Assembly (NCBI RefSeq): GCF_000003815.2
Contig: NC_049985.1
Span: 3,954,135 to 4,018,134 of the forward strand
Length of the DNA: 64,000 bases
From: Branchiostoma floridae
Lineage: Eukaryota; Chordata; Leptocardii; Amphioxiformes; Branchiostomatidae
Reading direction: 5' to 3'
Part shown: positions 44,883 to 57,172 of the stretch, in pieces
Layout of the letters: the number at the start of each line of letters is the position of its first letter
How positions within the stretch are numbered: the stretch's first letter is position 1
The notes under the pieces: model-generated
Told to the model about the DNA's origin: nothing
Database searches by the model: none
The model's input: only the letters and a program-made list of their open reading frames with translations
Program-made: the position numbers and the translations under genes

Positions 44883-47800
44883 TTATAAATTCTTCCCCTG
44901 AGAATTCTCAATATCAAACTGGAAGTCCATCCGCCCATCTTTGGGCGAGAACGTGACACGATAAACCAGTCTGAAATCTGCAGAAACCTGAACCGGTTTG
45001 TCCATGAAGTACACCCCCTGTCTGATGTGGGGGTCCCACTGTGGCCTGCCGCTCGTGTAGGGGGCGCGGGGCCCAGTGCTCACGGTGTGGCGGCCGTCGC
45101 CCAAGAGGTCATAGTTCATCCACAGCGCCACTGCATTGCAGGAGCCAGAGCTGGGGACACAAACGTGGAGGGAGGTAAAATTCAATACTACATCTCTGCA
45201 AACAATGGGAACACAACCTGATGTAACCAGAGTTTATACTACAAGAGTTACTGTACCAAAATACGAAGGGAGATCAAATCAGATGTTAGAACTGTGCAAA
45301 AACTGGGGACACAACATGTATGGAGGTCCAGTTAGGTGCTAAGTAACATTGTCGACAGAGGTTACATTGGGTGCTATAAAATTAATGTAAACTGTGCTAA
45401 AACTAGGTACTAGTACAAAATGTTGAGGGAGTTTAAATTGGCAATCAGCATCTCTTCATACCAAGTGAAGGGAATTTCTCCTGTGGCCACCAAGTTTTCT
45501 GTGGGAACAGACTGCGTGAGGTCAAAGTTCATCAGAGTGACTGGGTTGCTGACCCCCACCCCGGGGTACTCCCACAGGGGGTGGGGCTCCACACGCTCGT
45601 CTGTCTGGTTAGAATGGTCCTGGGGGAAAGGAGAAAAGGCCTGGGATTTATAATGGCAGCTCATCTCTGTGTTGGTAGTAATCATAGTACAATGCTAAAC
45701 TTTCTTCCTGCACACAGTTGTAATACATGGATAAAGTTTTCAACAACCACTGTTGCTTTCTTCAGGATCAATACTGATGACCAACCACTTCATTACGTAA
45801 ACTGAGAGAGTTACAGATACGTTATCTTATTAATTAAAGACCAACCCCGTACTATAAAACCACCCAATAAATTCGGCTAACGTAAACTACTAGAGCTCAG
45901 TCTTCTGTTCACTGTGGTGGAGTTCACATCGGGGAAGGCTGGCTGAGACGGCTGACCAACACAAGTTTATTTTCAATTCAATTTTGATATTAGGATACTA
46001 CATTAGGTATTAAAGTATGATTATACATAAAGCTTTACCTAACCCAGAATATAAAGTAATGAAAATGCTGGCTTGTCTTACTCTGCTACTGTGAGACATA
46101 ACTGACAGTTACATGTACAGTCTACATAGCCCCTGTTGGTACACTTGCAAACAGACACCACATTATTAGCCATATTTCTAGACACATAAATATCAGAGCT
46201 AATTCAGTTATAAGGAAGATTTTCAAGTTGCAATCATGTGTAGATACAAAAAGACATTTTGATACAAAGTTGGCAGAGCAGACTTGAAAGTTTCAATTTG
46301 AACACAAGGTTGGTTTCCCAAAATTTGAAAGTTGCTGTTATTAGGACCTCGATTATGTAACTTTGTTACAACTATCTTGATAATTCTGCAGGGTTTGATA
46401 GTGTTTCCTTGAAAACCAGTAGAGAAAAATATTTGAATTTTTGACCAGTATTTTATGCTGCCTTTGTTTCCAGTGTGTAGACAGTCTGAGATTTTTATTA
46501 GTTTATGTATTTATAGGGGTCAATTCACCCCTCTAGCTGCTGGGATGGTCACAGTAGGGAGTACTTCCTTAGTGCTGTGCCCAGGGCACTCCTGTTTGGT
46601 CTTTAACATGTGATCTTGCGGATACATGACGTCAGCCATTGGTCTGGGATTCGATATCGTAGTAATAGGGGAAAGAAGGCTTTTGCAGTAATGCAGAATT
46701 TGACCTTGGGACTGACCTTGACCATCTGGTCCATGACGCTGATGTCAAACCCCTCCACGGTCCCCACGGGAGCCCGCAACCTCCACAGGTCCTCAAACTC
46801 CATTGCTACTGCAACCAGCTCCGCCCGTGCAGGCAGTACAGTGGCGCCCCCTTGCAGTTTGTGTCGGAGTCGCGTGCAGACGTACCAGAAGTACAGGCTG
46901 TGCCACGGCAGGAGGCTGGACGAGTAGTATGGTTCCGCGATCACCATGCCAACCTGGTGATGGAACGGAATGGTCAATGGTCGGGATATTTCCTTTTGTG
47001 TGTGGGTAATCATTGAAATTGAATGATTAGTACCTGTGCTTAATGGATGGCATGTCTTTCAGATTAGGCCACTGACTTTATTTTATGGATGACATCCTCT
47101 GGAGGCCCCAAGACTATAATGCATGAGGGCGACAGAAAACAAAAATCCACCAAACAATGCTGTTAAACCACAAAACTATTCTTTCACAAAACTATTCTTT
47201 CCAAGGCCTGGTATGTCTTATGTTCAAACAGAGGTTCTGCTCCAGCTGTTTTTCTTACACGTTTTAGGCATTTTTATCAGGCTTTCTATCTCATAATGTT
47301 TTATGTCTTGCAGCCAAACTGTGCACTTCTTCCAAACAAAATTTACTACAGCTAGCCATCCATAAAATAAAGTCAGTGAAGGCTTAATTACCGTTGAGTG
47401 AAAATCATAAATACTCACTTTCCTGTCTTCAAGTGCAGCCTCTAACTGTTCCTCTGAGCCCTGAACTATGTGCACTTTGCCCTGGAGATTGTTGGCCTCT
47501 ATCAACTGGGAAAAGCAGAAACAATACATCAACAATACATCACAATGAAAACTCTTTTATTAGAAATTACTAGATGAAAAAGAAAATAAAATCATGACAA
47601 AATGTCACACTGTCTGTACACAAATAACTATGAAATTAATCATCACATAACAATGTTGACCAAGAATTTCAATTTTTATTTTCTTACCTTATGTGTTACT
47701 CTTGCACCCAAGTCTGAACTTTCTAATGCAAGGACCTGCAAGTAAAATTTACAATGTTTATCAAACTAACTACATGTTATAAAGACGCAACTATCTAACA

Positions 47801-50800
47801 ACAGACATCATAGATAAAGATCTCAAACTTTAAAAAGGCACATATTAAGTACTCTGTATATATGTCTGCATTTGTATATGTATGTTTTTATTGTTTTAGC
47901 CCTGGAAGACTAGCCTTAAATAGGGCTAGATATATAAAGGGTATCGCAATAAAGGAAGATTGTAATATATATGGTAACACCCGGTGGAGGTAGCCTGATT
48001 AAATCTCGCTTATAGCACCCCGCCCAACATCCGACGGCCCCATAGGCCAGTTACAGCCCTGGACAGCGAAGTTTTTACACAGACTACTGGTGGAGGCATT
48101 TTTTGTCGTTTTTGCCACCAGAAGAATAAAGCAGACCCACCTCTTGTGCTCCTAGCCGTGCTGCCATGAGCGGTACCCATGATGCATCGCTCACGCTCAC
48201 ACACGTCTGCCCAGGCGCCAGCACCTGTTTCAGCGCAGCTGCGTACGTGCCCCACCTGCTCCTGTCGTTCAGCATGCCCAGGCGCGGGCGGCTCCACACC
48301 ATGTGACCCCCACAGCGACACACCGGTCTCTCCAGGCTGAACTCTGACCTGGGGTCACATGTACGACAACATCTGTTATAAACTGAATAATAAATTGCTG
48401 GTGGCATGGTTGTTTGTAGTTCTGTGGATAAAAAACACAGCCCAATTAAGCCATGGAAAGGGTTGTCATACTCTCCAACAAGATCTCTTCAGTATCACTG
48501 ATGAAAGATAAAAGATGTTATCTGAAACGTCTGACAGTTTCCACAATCATATCTAGTTGCTTGAGTAATTGCTATTTATCACACGAGAAGGGTTGTCATG
48601 GTAAACGTAGTCTATGATATTGTTTTGAATGTCCGAAGAAATATATCAGATTTTCAAAAAATGCATTATTTTCCACAAATTCAATTTTTGACCATAGTTT
48701 ACAAGAAAAACAGCAGGAATGATAGTGCTTACCCTGCGGAGGTCGTTGACCCCTGCTTCTGCACCTGGAACCATAAACTGTACTCATCATGTCTGCCATG
48801 CAGCGCCACCTGTTGACCTACAGAGGAACAGCAGGCATATTTTAACTTCTCAGAAATCAACTGAGAGATCAAGCCTTCTATTATGGATTGACTTCTGTGA
48901 AAATACTATAAAGATATTTTCTTTCAAGAATGGTTACTGCCAATGTGGAAAGTAAATCTTAAAAGAAACCATCCACATGTTGGAAGTTCCTAAATTAAAC
49001 TTGGTTCTATGTGTCAAGTTATGATTATGTTTCACATGCAATTAGAAAATAGAATTCCTCTAGAATCTATAGTGTACTAACCTTTAAATTTTTGTTATTA
49101 CAAGGCATTAGAACAGATTGCAGGCAAGAGTCTAGATAAGAAGAAATGTATAATTGTACCTTTCTCTACAGGAATGGACTGGTGGTTAAAGTACACAGCC
49201 TGCATCCAGTGGTCTCGCCACTGGGTAAGAAAAAATAAACAAACAAATTAACACCCAAGAAATACTCTCCCACCACAAGAAACTACTAACTTAAAGATAA
49301 ACAACCTCAATTACTTGAACCGCTCTGTGGATTATTTGGGGATTGTAGGTCACTGGGAAGATGTATATAAACAGAAAAATAGTGAAGCACTGGTCATGAA
49401 CCACCTCATTAACTTTGCTCACTCGGTGGTTTAGTCCAGGCTAACTGGCCAGGCCTGTGAGGGAGTTGCAGGCTATAACCACCTAATTATCATTCTCTTT
49501 GCTCACTCTCTGGTTAACTGGTTATAGCAATCACTGACTTAGCATTTTGTCACCATTTACAACTCTAGCAGGTCACTATCCCTTAATCACAATTTATTGC
49601 TGTTCTTAATCACCTGCATGTTGTCAGGTGTAGGATGTGCCCAGGATGGTGCTACAGACAGTAGGACTGAGCTGTCTGGGTCCATCTCTATATCCCACCA
49701 CATCAGGACCACCTGTGCCTGCCCAGTTGCTGTCACCATCACACTCAGCTCGGTCCTGCGCTCAAGTGATTCCATCTTCTTGTCAAACTCAAATCTGATG
49801 ATGAAAAGAAAAATATAATTATAAATTCATGCTAGCTGGTACAGCTTGAAAACAAAAATTCTAAATGATTACCTTTGAATTCTTTATCTTTTCCATAACA
49901 CTGTCCTAACTTACACTACTACTGTAAGCAAAAAATGGTCCAAGGAAAGACCTGTTGAAGTTAAGAACATTCTACTTCACAATTACCTTTTGGCCACCTC
50001 TGGTGATTGCCTGACTTTTGATTTTTTGTCAATTAACAAAAAGATGACTGGCTACAACATACACAGGAATATTCTACCCAAACTCATTTCCACGTCTTGA
50101 GAGGCAAAGCATAGAGTCATTGATATCTAATTAAAATTGCATGATATTGTACTCTTCTAAAAGTTTTCTACAGTTGAAAACGCCATTGCATTAAGGTTAC
50201 ATAGACTAACACATTAGCATTCATGTAACAGTACCTAAAGACTTTGATGGGCTCTGTAAGGGGTTTGAACTGCTCCTGCTTGACTTGGCTGAGCTGTATA
50301 TCATGGACTGCTGCAGCCCCCATGCAGGCCTCCATGTCTGATGAGGGGACCAGAGCTTTCTCACAACCTAGAAAATAAGAGGTCACAAAATGTTAGACCA
50401 CAAAAGGAATAAATAAAAAAACAGCCAAACTTTGTATTGTGGATGGCGTCTGTACACATCCAATAGCGTAGTGGGTGCCATGTCCCTAACCCGGGCCTCA
50501 ACTCCCCCCCTACAATGCCCTATGCTTGGCAATTTGGGGGTACTCCCATGTAGATGTAGATGTTCTTCTTGCATTTTGGAGGTTGTGGGTGAAAACCAAA
50601 TTCAGTTAGAAATGCAGGTGACATATCTGGTACATGTATATCTGGAAAGGAAAAGTAATGCTAATACACTACTATTGAAACAGTTTTAGTGATATTTCGA
50701 AAACGCATTTTGGCAGTGGAGAGTTGACAGCAAAAAATAATAAAAATAATGCAAACATTTCAAGCTTTTAAATTTGCTATTTTCCCCCTACCTGTGATTG

Positions 50801-53193
50801 GTAGGTCCCTCAGCCTGTGCCAGTTCCACATGAAGTCTGACTCCACCACCTGTGCGTAGACTGTGGCAGCATGGGGCACAAAGATGCAGTCTGGCTGTGG
50901 GGAGAGGGGCACAGGAGGGAAAACATGACAAAAGTAGTGCTGGGCAGGAAGTTCATTTGTGAGAATACTGGTGCATTGGTGCACCTTAACTTCAAAAGTT
51001 CTAGCTCTGTTTGCTCCTTTGATAGCATCCCTACACACCAATTAATAGAGAGCTATTTACATTTGATTTCTTTCTTATTTTCCAAGTAATATGAGATACT
51101 GTGAAGAGCAATGATTGGCTCTGAGTCACATAGTCCTCGTAACAAAATAGTGAATGAGGTTTTGAACAGACTTTTAAAAGTTCCACCCCTTACACAACTT
51201 CTGAGAAATATTCAATTATTACCTAAAAAAATAGAGGACCAATTTTTTACTTCAATGGGGATAGGTGCCAAAGTATTCTGTGTAGAAGCAGTCATTAAAA
51301 CACATATTGCCAGTAATAGATGCAATAGTAAGAATGGATTCTAAAGTACAGTCTCAACCATTAAGCTGTACAACAAAGTGAGACTTACAGTGACCAGATG
51401 TTTGAGTGCGTGTTGGTACGTGTACAGACATCCTTCTCCTATCAACTCTGTGTCCAGGAGTTCTGCCACTAAAATGTTTGCTCTTTCCTCCATGTCACCA
51501 CCTGCAGACAAAAAAATAAACAAAAATACATATAACGTTACATCTATTACGTTACATGTATTGCATCTATCATAAAATGTCTAAGGAAGATTTTGCTTTA
51601 AACTGTATCTACATTTTGTTTAATAGATTCAAATGTAAGTACACTGTTACAGTACTAGAAAATTTGAACTCTAGAAGAGGGATCTTCCTAGCCTGGAGTC
51701 CAGCCTTGTTTGCTTTAGCCCACTCCCAAAAATCATTACCCGGGTAGCTACCTTCAGGAGCGGACTACAGTGAACAAGGCTGGACTCCAGGCTAGGATCT
51801 TCCAAGCAGCAAATTTCTTTCTGTCATTAGGGAAAGGTAGGAACTTTAAACTCTTAAGACAAGAATTGGCTGAAACTTACCTGGGCCCGCGGTCAGATCA
51901 GTTGAGCGTTTTGGAATGACTGTGATTTTATCAGAAAAGCTGTTTGTCTTGACGATCTTCTGTGCTGCTCCTGCCATGGGTTTAAAACACTTGGGAGGAG
52001 AGGAGAAAGATAACTTTACTTTAAGTAATTTTGAAAGAAACCTTTGTTATCTTTAAGTTAAATGTAAGACTAGATCACAGTATATACTATACATACACAT
52101 TAAAGATGGTGGTATAAACAACAATATTTTGGTGACTGTCCTCATGGCATCTGACTGCCAATGACTGGTACTGTTCTACACTGCAGCTAAGATCTCGTTG
52201 CTAATAATTTATTCCCAAATGCAAGATACAATTGTCCAGTACCTGACAGGAATAGTACCAGCCAGTATTGCCAGGAGGAAATTCAATGTACTGTAATAAC
52301 TCAAAAAGCCCCTGGGTTATAAACACCGGATGTAATGCAAGCTATTTTTTTTTTAATGCTGACCTCACAAGCGGTGACCCTGTCTGCCCCGGCCTGCACA
52401 GCTAACATGGACAGGAGTCCGCTGCCAGTCCCGATGTCTAACACGTGCACACGCTGGCCCCGCCCACGGACACGCCCGATCGCCAGCTCCAAACCGGCCT
52501 TGTACTTCTTATTCTTTGGGAAGGAAAAAAATTCATTTCGATGACCAAGCTGACAATAATTTCTGGGCTCCCTAATTTTTCAATAAGCATTTTATGTGCT
52601 TTATTTATTTTTACATCTTTTGAATATACAGGGATTCAATTTTAATTATTATGACAATGAAAAGCCTGTATAGTATACAAAAACATTGGTTATTGTAATA
52701 ACTCACCCTCTCTTCGTCATGAAGCATGTCCGTGTAGGAAGACCTGTGGGGTGGGGGAGGAAGGAACAAGACGTCAAACATGACCTCTTCATGATAACTG
52801 TCATAATCATTTTATCATATCTTATAATATCCATGGGCTGAGGTGAGGATCCATGGGATCTATCTCAGAAGATCAACAAGCCATCATGAGTTTGAGTCCT
52901 GAGCTCAAGCCAACAGGAATTCTAGGTAATATGTCAAAGGTTAAGTTCCCGAAAAAGAAAACAGTCCTGTCTCGATCATTAGTGTACCATTTTCTTCCAG
53001 TCGACCAAAGAAACCAGACCGGACCACTGTTTCTAGAAACTCACAGAAGAAGAGCCCAACGCAAGACCGCAGCTACCGCCCCCCTCCCCCATTCTCACCT
53101 CGCCACCTCCTGATTATAGTCGTAGTCCTCGTCCATGGCGGTCCACTCGGCCCGGCCCGTAGTCGGGTTCAGGGTCTGACGGAAAACCTGCAT
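44883..53193 (-). CDS. PRMT7: Protein arginine N-methyltransferase 7 (16 exons, 690 aa)
   Basis: Exons (minus): 53193-53099, 52743-52707, 52513-52364, 51989-51881, 51501-51389, 50894-50792, 50367-50235, 49794-49614, 49220-49160, 48817-48733, 48348-48141, 47735-47688, 47505-47419, 46953-46717, 45619-45462, 45150-44883. All phases join; the human protein is of similar size. PRMT7 makes monomethylarginine on histones and RNA-processing proteins from S-adenosylmethionine. Two tandem methyltransferase modules are visible. The first has SAM motif I ([10 protein letters not shown], residues 68-77) and the double-E loop ([11 protein letters not shown]144 and E153). The second is diverged ([32 protein letters not shown]). 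The start was chosen by the family N-terminus ([17 protein letters not shown]), although the frame stays open further upstream. The match is strong along the full length. Confidence 0.95.
48484..48572. mobile_element. MITE fragment, GCAATTACTCAAG family
   Basis: CTGAAACGTCTGACAGTTTC...TTGCTTGAGTAATTGC matches the right half of the 25196/38098 elements; it lies in a PRMT7 intron. Confidence 0.5.
51687..51797. mobile_element. Foldback MITE in a PRMT7 intron with target duplication
   Basis: TAGCCTGGAGTCCAGCCTTG pairs with CAAGGCTGGACTCCAGGCTA and is flanked on both sides by GGATCTTCC. The 8-9 bp duplication suggests a hAT-type element. Confidence 0.75.
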
Positions 53194-53399
53194 CAGTGAA
53201 CTCAGACGGGACAGGAATCGGGCTCTTCTAGGGCAAAATCTACCGCACGAGCGGAGATACCACATGTGAAAGTGAATTCGTGACCCCTGACCTTTCAATG
53301 ACGTGACCTGGGGCATTTTATTATTTATATAGTGTGCAGGAAAACCGCTGAACCGTTATAACATTAGTAACGGGTTGGTGTACACGGGAAAGGAACCTG

Positions 53400-54748
53400 G
53401 TGCTCTGGGATGGAATCTACCGGACAAACGGAGAAGACAAAAAAAAAAAAAAAAACACGTGAAAATCAAAGGACTTTTTCCTGCAAATAACTTTGACTTG
53501 GAAATTCTATTACCAATAGTTTGAAAATTGGTAATATTTTATGGATAGACAATGCTTTAAGGTGCCACATTTCTGTTAATGAATATGACAATAAGGGTAA
53601 GAAAACAATTCAGCTTCAACAGAAGTATGTATTTCATACACTTTATTTCTAATATCACAGATTAGCCTCATACTGTGATAATACTCCTTCGTTGTCAACC
53701 TACCCAAGACATGTACTGTAATCGCACAATGACAATGTACAACCACATCAAATACCTACAACAGAAAACAACAGTTCTTAAATTTCTGTGCCTTTTTAAT
53801 CTCACCATTGAGCAGTCAATGCTCTATCTTTTTCTTGCATTTTACAAACCTTCAAATATTTCTGGTCCACTTCAATGTGAAAAGACTGATGAACTTTGAA
53901 GTTAAACTCATTCTTTGACATCATAATGATTATAACTTAAATCTTCCTTAACTTCAATCTTACTTCTTTTCCATGTGTTATCACATGCATAACTTGTTTG
54001 TATTCATATTTTCAAAGATTGACAAGCAACACAGTAAACCGTGTGATATAGGTACAGTATTACACAAAATATCCATAAACAACACCATTTCTGTACAAAA
54101 CTTGATTCTAACCAGAAGATATGCTGTAGGGTACTGCATTGACAAAAATATCTGTTCTTGTCCTTTCAATGTGCAAGTCATTTTCCAGGAATTTTCAATA
54201 TCCCATGTCAGTTATACAAGCGTATGATTACATTAAACTGTTAAACAATATCATAGTCCCAGATGTCACACTTACATGCAACATTGCATCTATTCTTGAC
54301 TATGATGAATGATGACAGACCAAGGAAGTATAAGATTAATATTTGGACAGTATCCCTTCCTAACTACTAGTACTGCAGATAAAAGACAGGCCCCAATTTA
54401 TGCATGTACTGCGAGTTCCTACTTTCATATCTAAGAACTGTTACAGTATGGTTATTACAGTTTTCATCAGACTCAGTGGGCAGCATTTTAACATTGCTGA
54501 CTACATACTGATTTTACTCATTGCTATGTGGGTACGAATGTCAAGAATATGACAACAATTAGAACACAGTGGTAGTCAGGACAATGGCATGTTTTATCAT
54601 TCAATGCATTATGGTAAAGTGTAAAACATACAATTGAGACACCTATCATTGAGGCTGTTCTAAAACTTTGATTGGAACATTGGAGCAAAGTGTGTATGTG
54701 ATATCCTGCATATGATATTATGGGTACATGTTGATTCTATACTGCAGG
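53400..54748. other. PRMT7-UBXN6 interval; probable UBXN6 3' UTR
   Basis: A+T-rich with no supported coding region. AATAAA on the minus strand near 53641-53647 could end the UBXN6 transcript, giving a 3' UTR of about 1.1 kb. A poly-A run lies near 53440. Confidence 0.4.
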
Positions 54749-56650
54749 TTATAGCAAGAGTTCGGGTTTGAGGTACTGGTTCTTTGAGGCTGCCCCCTGC
54801 TGTGCTGCGATGTCTGCCATGATGGAAGGGTCCCACGTGAAGTTGACCACAGCAGCAGGCACCAATCCCAGCTCCGCAAAGGACACCTCTTCTTCCTCCA
54901 ACCTCTGGCCTGTGGCAGAACTCAGGACAAACGGTAGCCAATCACTGACCAGCGCATCGCGGACAAACTGCACCAATGCAGACAGTTTCTCCTGTGCTCT
55001 GAACACGCCCTGGAGGAGCATGTTGTCCGGGAAACGTACGCGGATGAGCGTGAAGTTGTACCTCCGCAGGTTCTGCTGCTCCTCGCGTTCCCGCATGGCT
55101 TTTGTTCGCAGCTGGAAGCTCTTCTGCACTGAGTCAGTCCGCTCCTGCTGTTCACGCTTTATTTCATCAGCGGAGAGGTTATAAAACGCGTCGGGTAGGC
55201 GGAAGTCTGCCACACGGTCCCTTGGCTGGAGAACTTGCATCATGCGATCTACTTTGAACTTGAGTGGCTCCGTTGTGGTAAGAACCTCTACGGAGGCCTT
55301 GATACTGTCCAAGTCCTCGCACTTATCCTCACTGAGGACCCAAAAGGGTTCCACAGTATCCTGGTGTGGTAGTTCCTTCAGAGAGAACCCAGCAGCTTGT
55401 AAGAACTCCTCGTGACCCTCCATGCTCGCTACGCGGTCCTGGAATGCCTTGTTGCTCAGGCGGATCTTGCGGAACTTTTCCTCCTGGGGATTGGCCAAGA
55501 TATTCTCGAGATATTTCCGCAGGGTGTCCACACAGACCTGGACCTTGAGACAGGAAGTAAGAACAAATCATTAACATGTACTTGTTACCAATGCATTCTA
55601 TACTTGAGAGAGATTTAAAACACTAAGGTTTAAAAGAAATCAGAGAATGACATAATGTCTGACTGAAATAATCGTCACACAAATAAAAATGACATTTACA
55701 GTGTAACAGTTACAGTGTAATAGTTGCAAAGTTAGCTGCCAAAAATTGAGTGGATCTACACTACAGTAGACTAAGGCTATAAGCCCTTTCACAGAGGTTA
55801 CCCATGCATGCACAGGTGAGAGAAACTCTGGGTAATATGTCAAAGTTGAAGGCCCTCAGATGTCAACAGTCTCATCTCTACCATTGTTTCGATTTGTGTA
55901 ACAATGTCCGTAACATAATGGCGCCTGCGAAATGGTGGAATGTTTACGACCTGGGCCTTCAACTTTGGCATGTTACCCAGAGTCCCTGTCACCCGCGTGT
56001 GCGCGGTAACCTCTGTGAAAGGGCTTATTGACAGGATGATCTTGTCAATCACATTTCTTGTACTATTCACAGGCTGTTCCCCTTAATAAGAATGTTCTTG
56101 GACAAAATTTGACAGGACATCTGTGTGTTAACCAAGGCGTTAAGGGCATACCAACCTTGTCCCTGCCCTTGTTGAGGCTCTGTATCATGGTGACAGCCAT
56201 GATGACGGGACTGTCGATCAGACTGGTCATGATACACTCCCGCTTGTGCTGGTCCAGTCGCTCCTTAGGGACTGACTGTTCAGTCAGCGGACAGATGAAC
56301 CTCACCCCGGACACTGACAACACCACAGGCGCGCAGTCCCGCACTTCAGGTTCTGCGGGTGCGTTGTGCGTGTTGGCGTTACTTCTGGCCTCCCTCTCTC
56401 TTTCCGCGGCTTCAGCCCGTGCAACAGCTCTGATAGCAGACGACGTCCTCTTGTTCTTACTCTGGTCCTTCTGTTCGAGCCTGGCCAAGGCTGCGGCACC
56501 GGCCTGTTGTGCGCCTTGGGAGGGGTGGGCTCTTTCAACGGGGGCCCTTGGCTGGACGGCCTGGGTTCTCGTGTCTTCCGTCAGTTTGTGCCCTTCTCCC
56601 GCCTTCTTGAAGGTCACCTCGGTCTTGACCTTGTTGAAGAACTTCTTCAT
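54749..56650 (-). CDS. UBXN6: UBX domain protein 6 (UBXD1), p97/VCP cofactor (2 exons, 429 aa)
   Basis: Exons (minus): 56650-56156 and 55543-54749, joined in phase 0. N-terminus MKKFFNKVKTEVTFKKAG matches the family start. A VCP-interacting motif is at about 51-61 (GAAALARLEQK). A Cys/His stretch (FICPLTEQ..HKREC) follows, then a PUB domain from about 170 (TLRKYLENI, NKAFQDRVASMEGHEEFLQA). A basic helix (TKAMREREEQQNLRRYN) leads into the C-terminal UBX domain (TLIRVRFPDNMLLQGVF, WLPFVLSS, ELGLVPAAVVNF). It binds p97 through VIM and PUB and acts in endolysosomal sorting and damaged-lysosome clearance (established for the family). The acceptor at 55544 gives VQVCVDTLRKY. The intron holds a MITE. 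The gene is divergent from FRG1. Confidence 0.94.
55780..56027. mobile_element. Foldback MITE in the UBXN6 intron
   Basis: TAAGCCCTTTCACAGAGGTTA (55780) pairs with TAACCTCTGTGAAAGGGCTTA (to 56027); inner arms GGTAATATGTCAAAGTTGAA / TTCAACTTTGGCATGTTACC. Confidence 0.8.
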
Positions 56651-57172
56651 GATGGCTGAATACTTCCCGTGTAGCTTGTCAAAGGGAAATTCTGTATTTT
56701 TTGGTCGAATTTTTAGGACGAAAATGCAACACGTCTATCTATGATTACCGTAGCTTCCGCCTTTGCTGTATTACCTCATGTCACAGATTCCTCCTCTCTG
56801 ATTGGTCAGAAATGTACAACTCCGTCAGTTGCACCAATGAAATAGAAGTATTTCTTCAGCTGCGGTATTACTTCATAGTGTCCGGATTGTTCCAAAATTC
56901 CCCAGAGGGGTGTGGAATTTGATCGATATGACAATAAAAGGCTATTTTGCTAACTTTTACAGTCATATCATCTTGATTACTTTTGTAGGTACTCAGATAG
57001 AGACGAAGGGATCATGGTGAGATTTTAGTCGGCAATGAAATAATTTTTTGCCATTCTGCATGACAGGTCCAAACTGCTAGATGTCGCTGCAGTGCAGTAG
57101 CATCACAGAGACAGCAGTCGTCCAAACGTAGTTTGTGGTTCAGAACACAGAATTTAAGTTATTTCCTCGCAC
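56651..57172. promoter_or_regulatory. Divergent UBXN6 / FRG1 promoter region
   Basis: About 520 bp separate the two start codons, which point away from each other. It contains an inverted CCAAT box (ATTGG, 56801-56805) and a direct one (CCAAT, 56834-56838) about 30 bp apart and no clear TATA box, a usual layout for housekeeping bidirectional promoters. Shared control is inferred. Confidence 0.55.

Noticed and set aside
53194-53316. 41-residue N-terminal extension of PRMT7
   Set aside because: An open frame with an ATG exists, but the family N-terminus begins at MQVFRQ and the extension looks like leader sequence.
54768-55184. Plus-strand ORF of 138 codons
   Set aside because: Antisense shadow of the UBXN6 exon 55543-54749.
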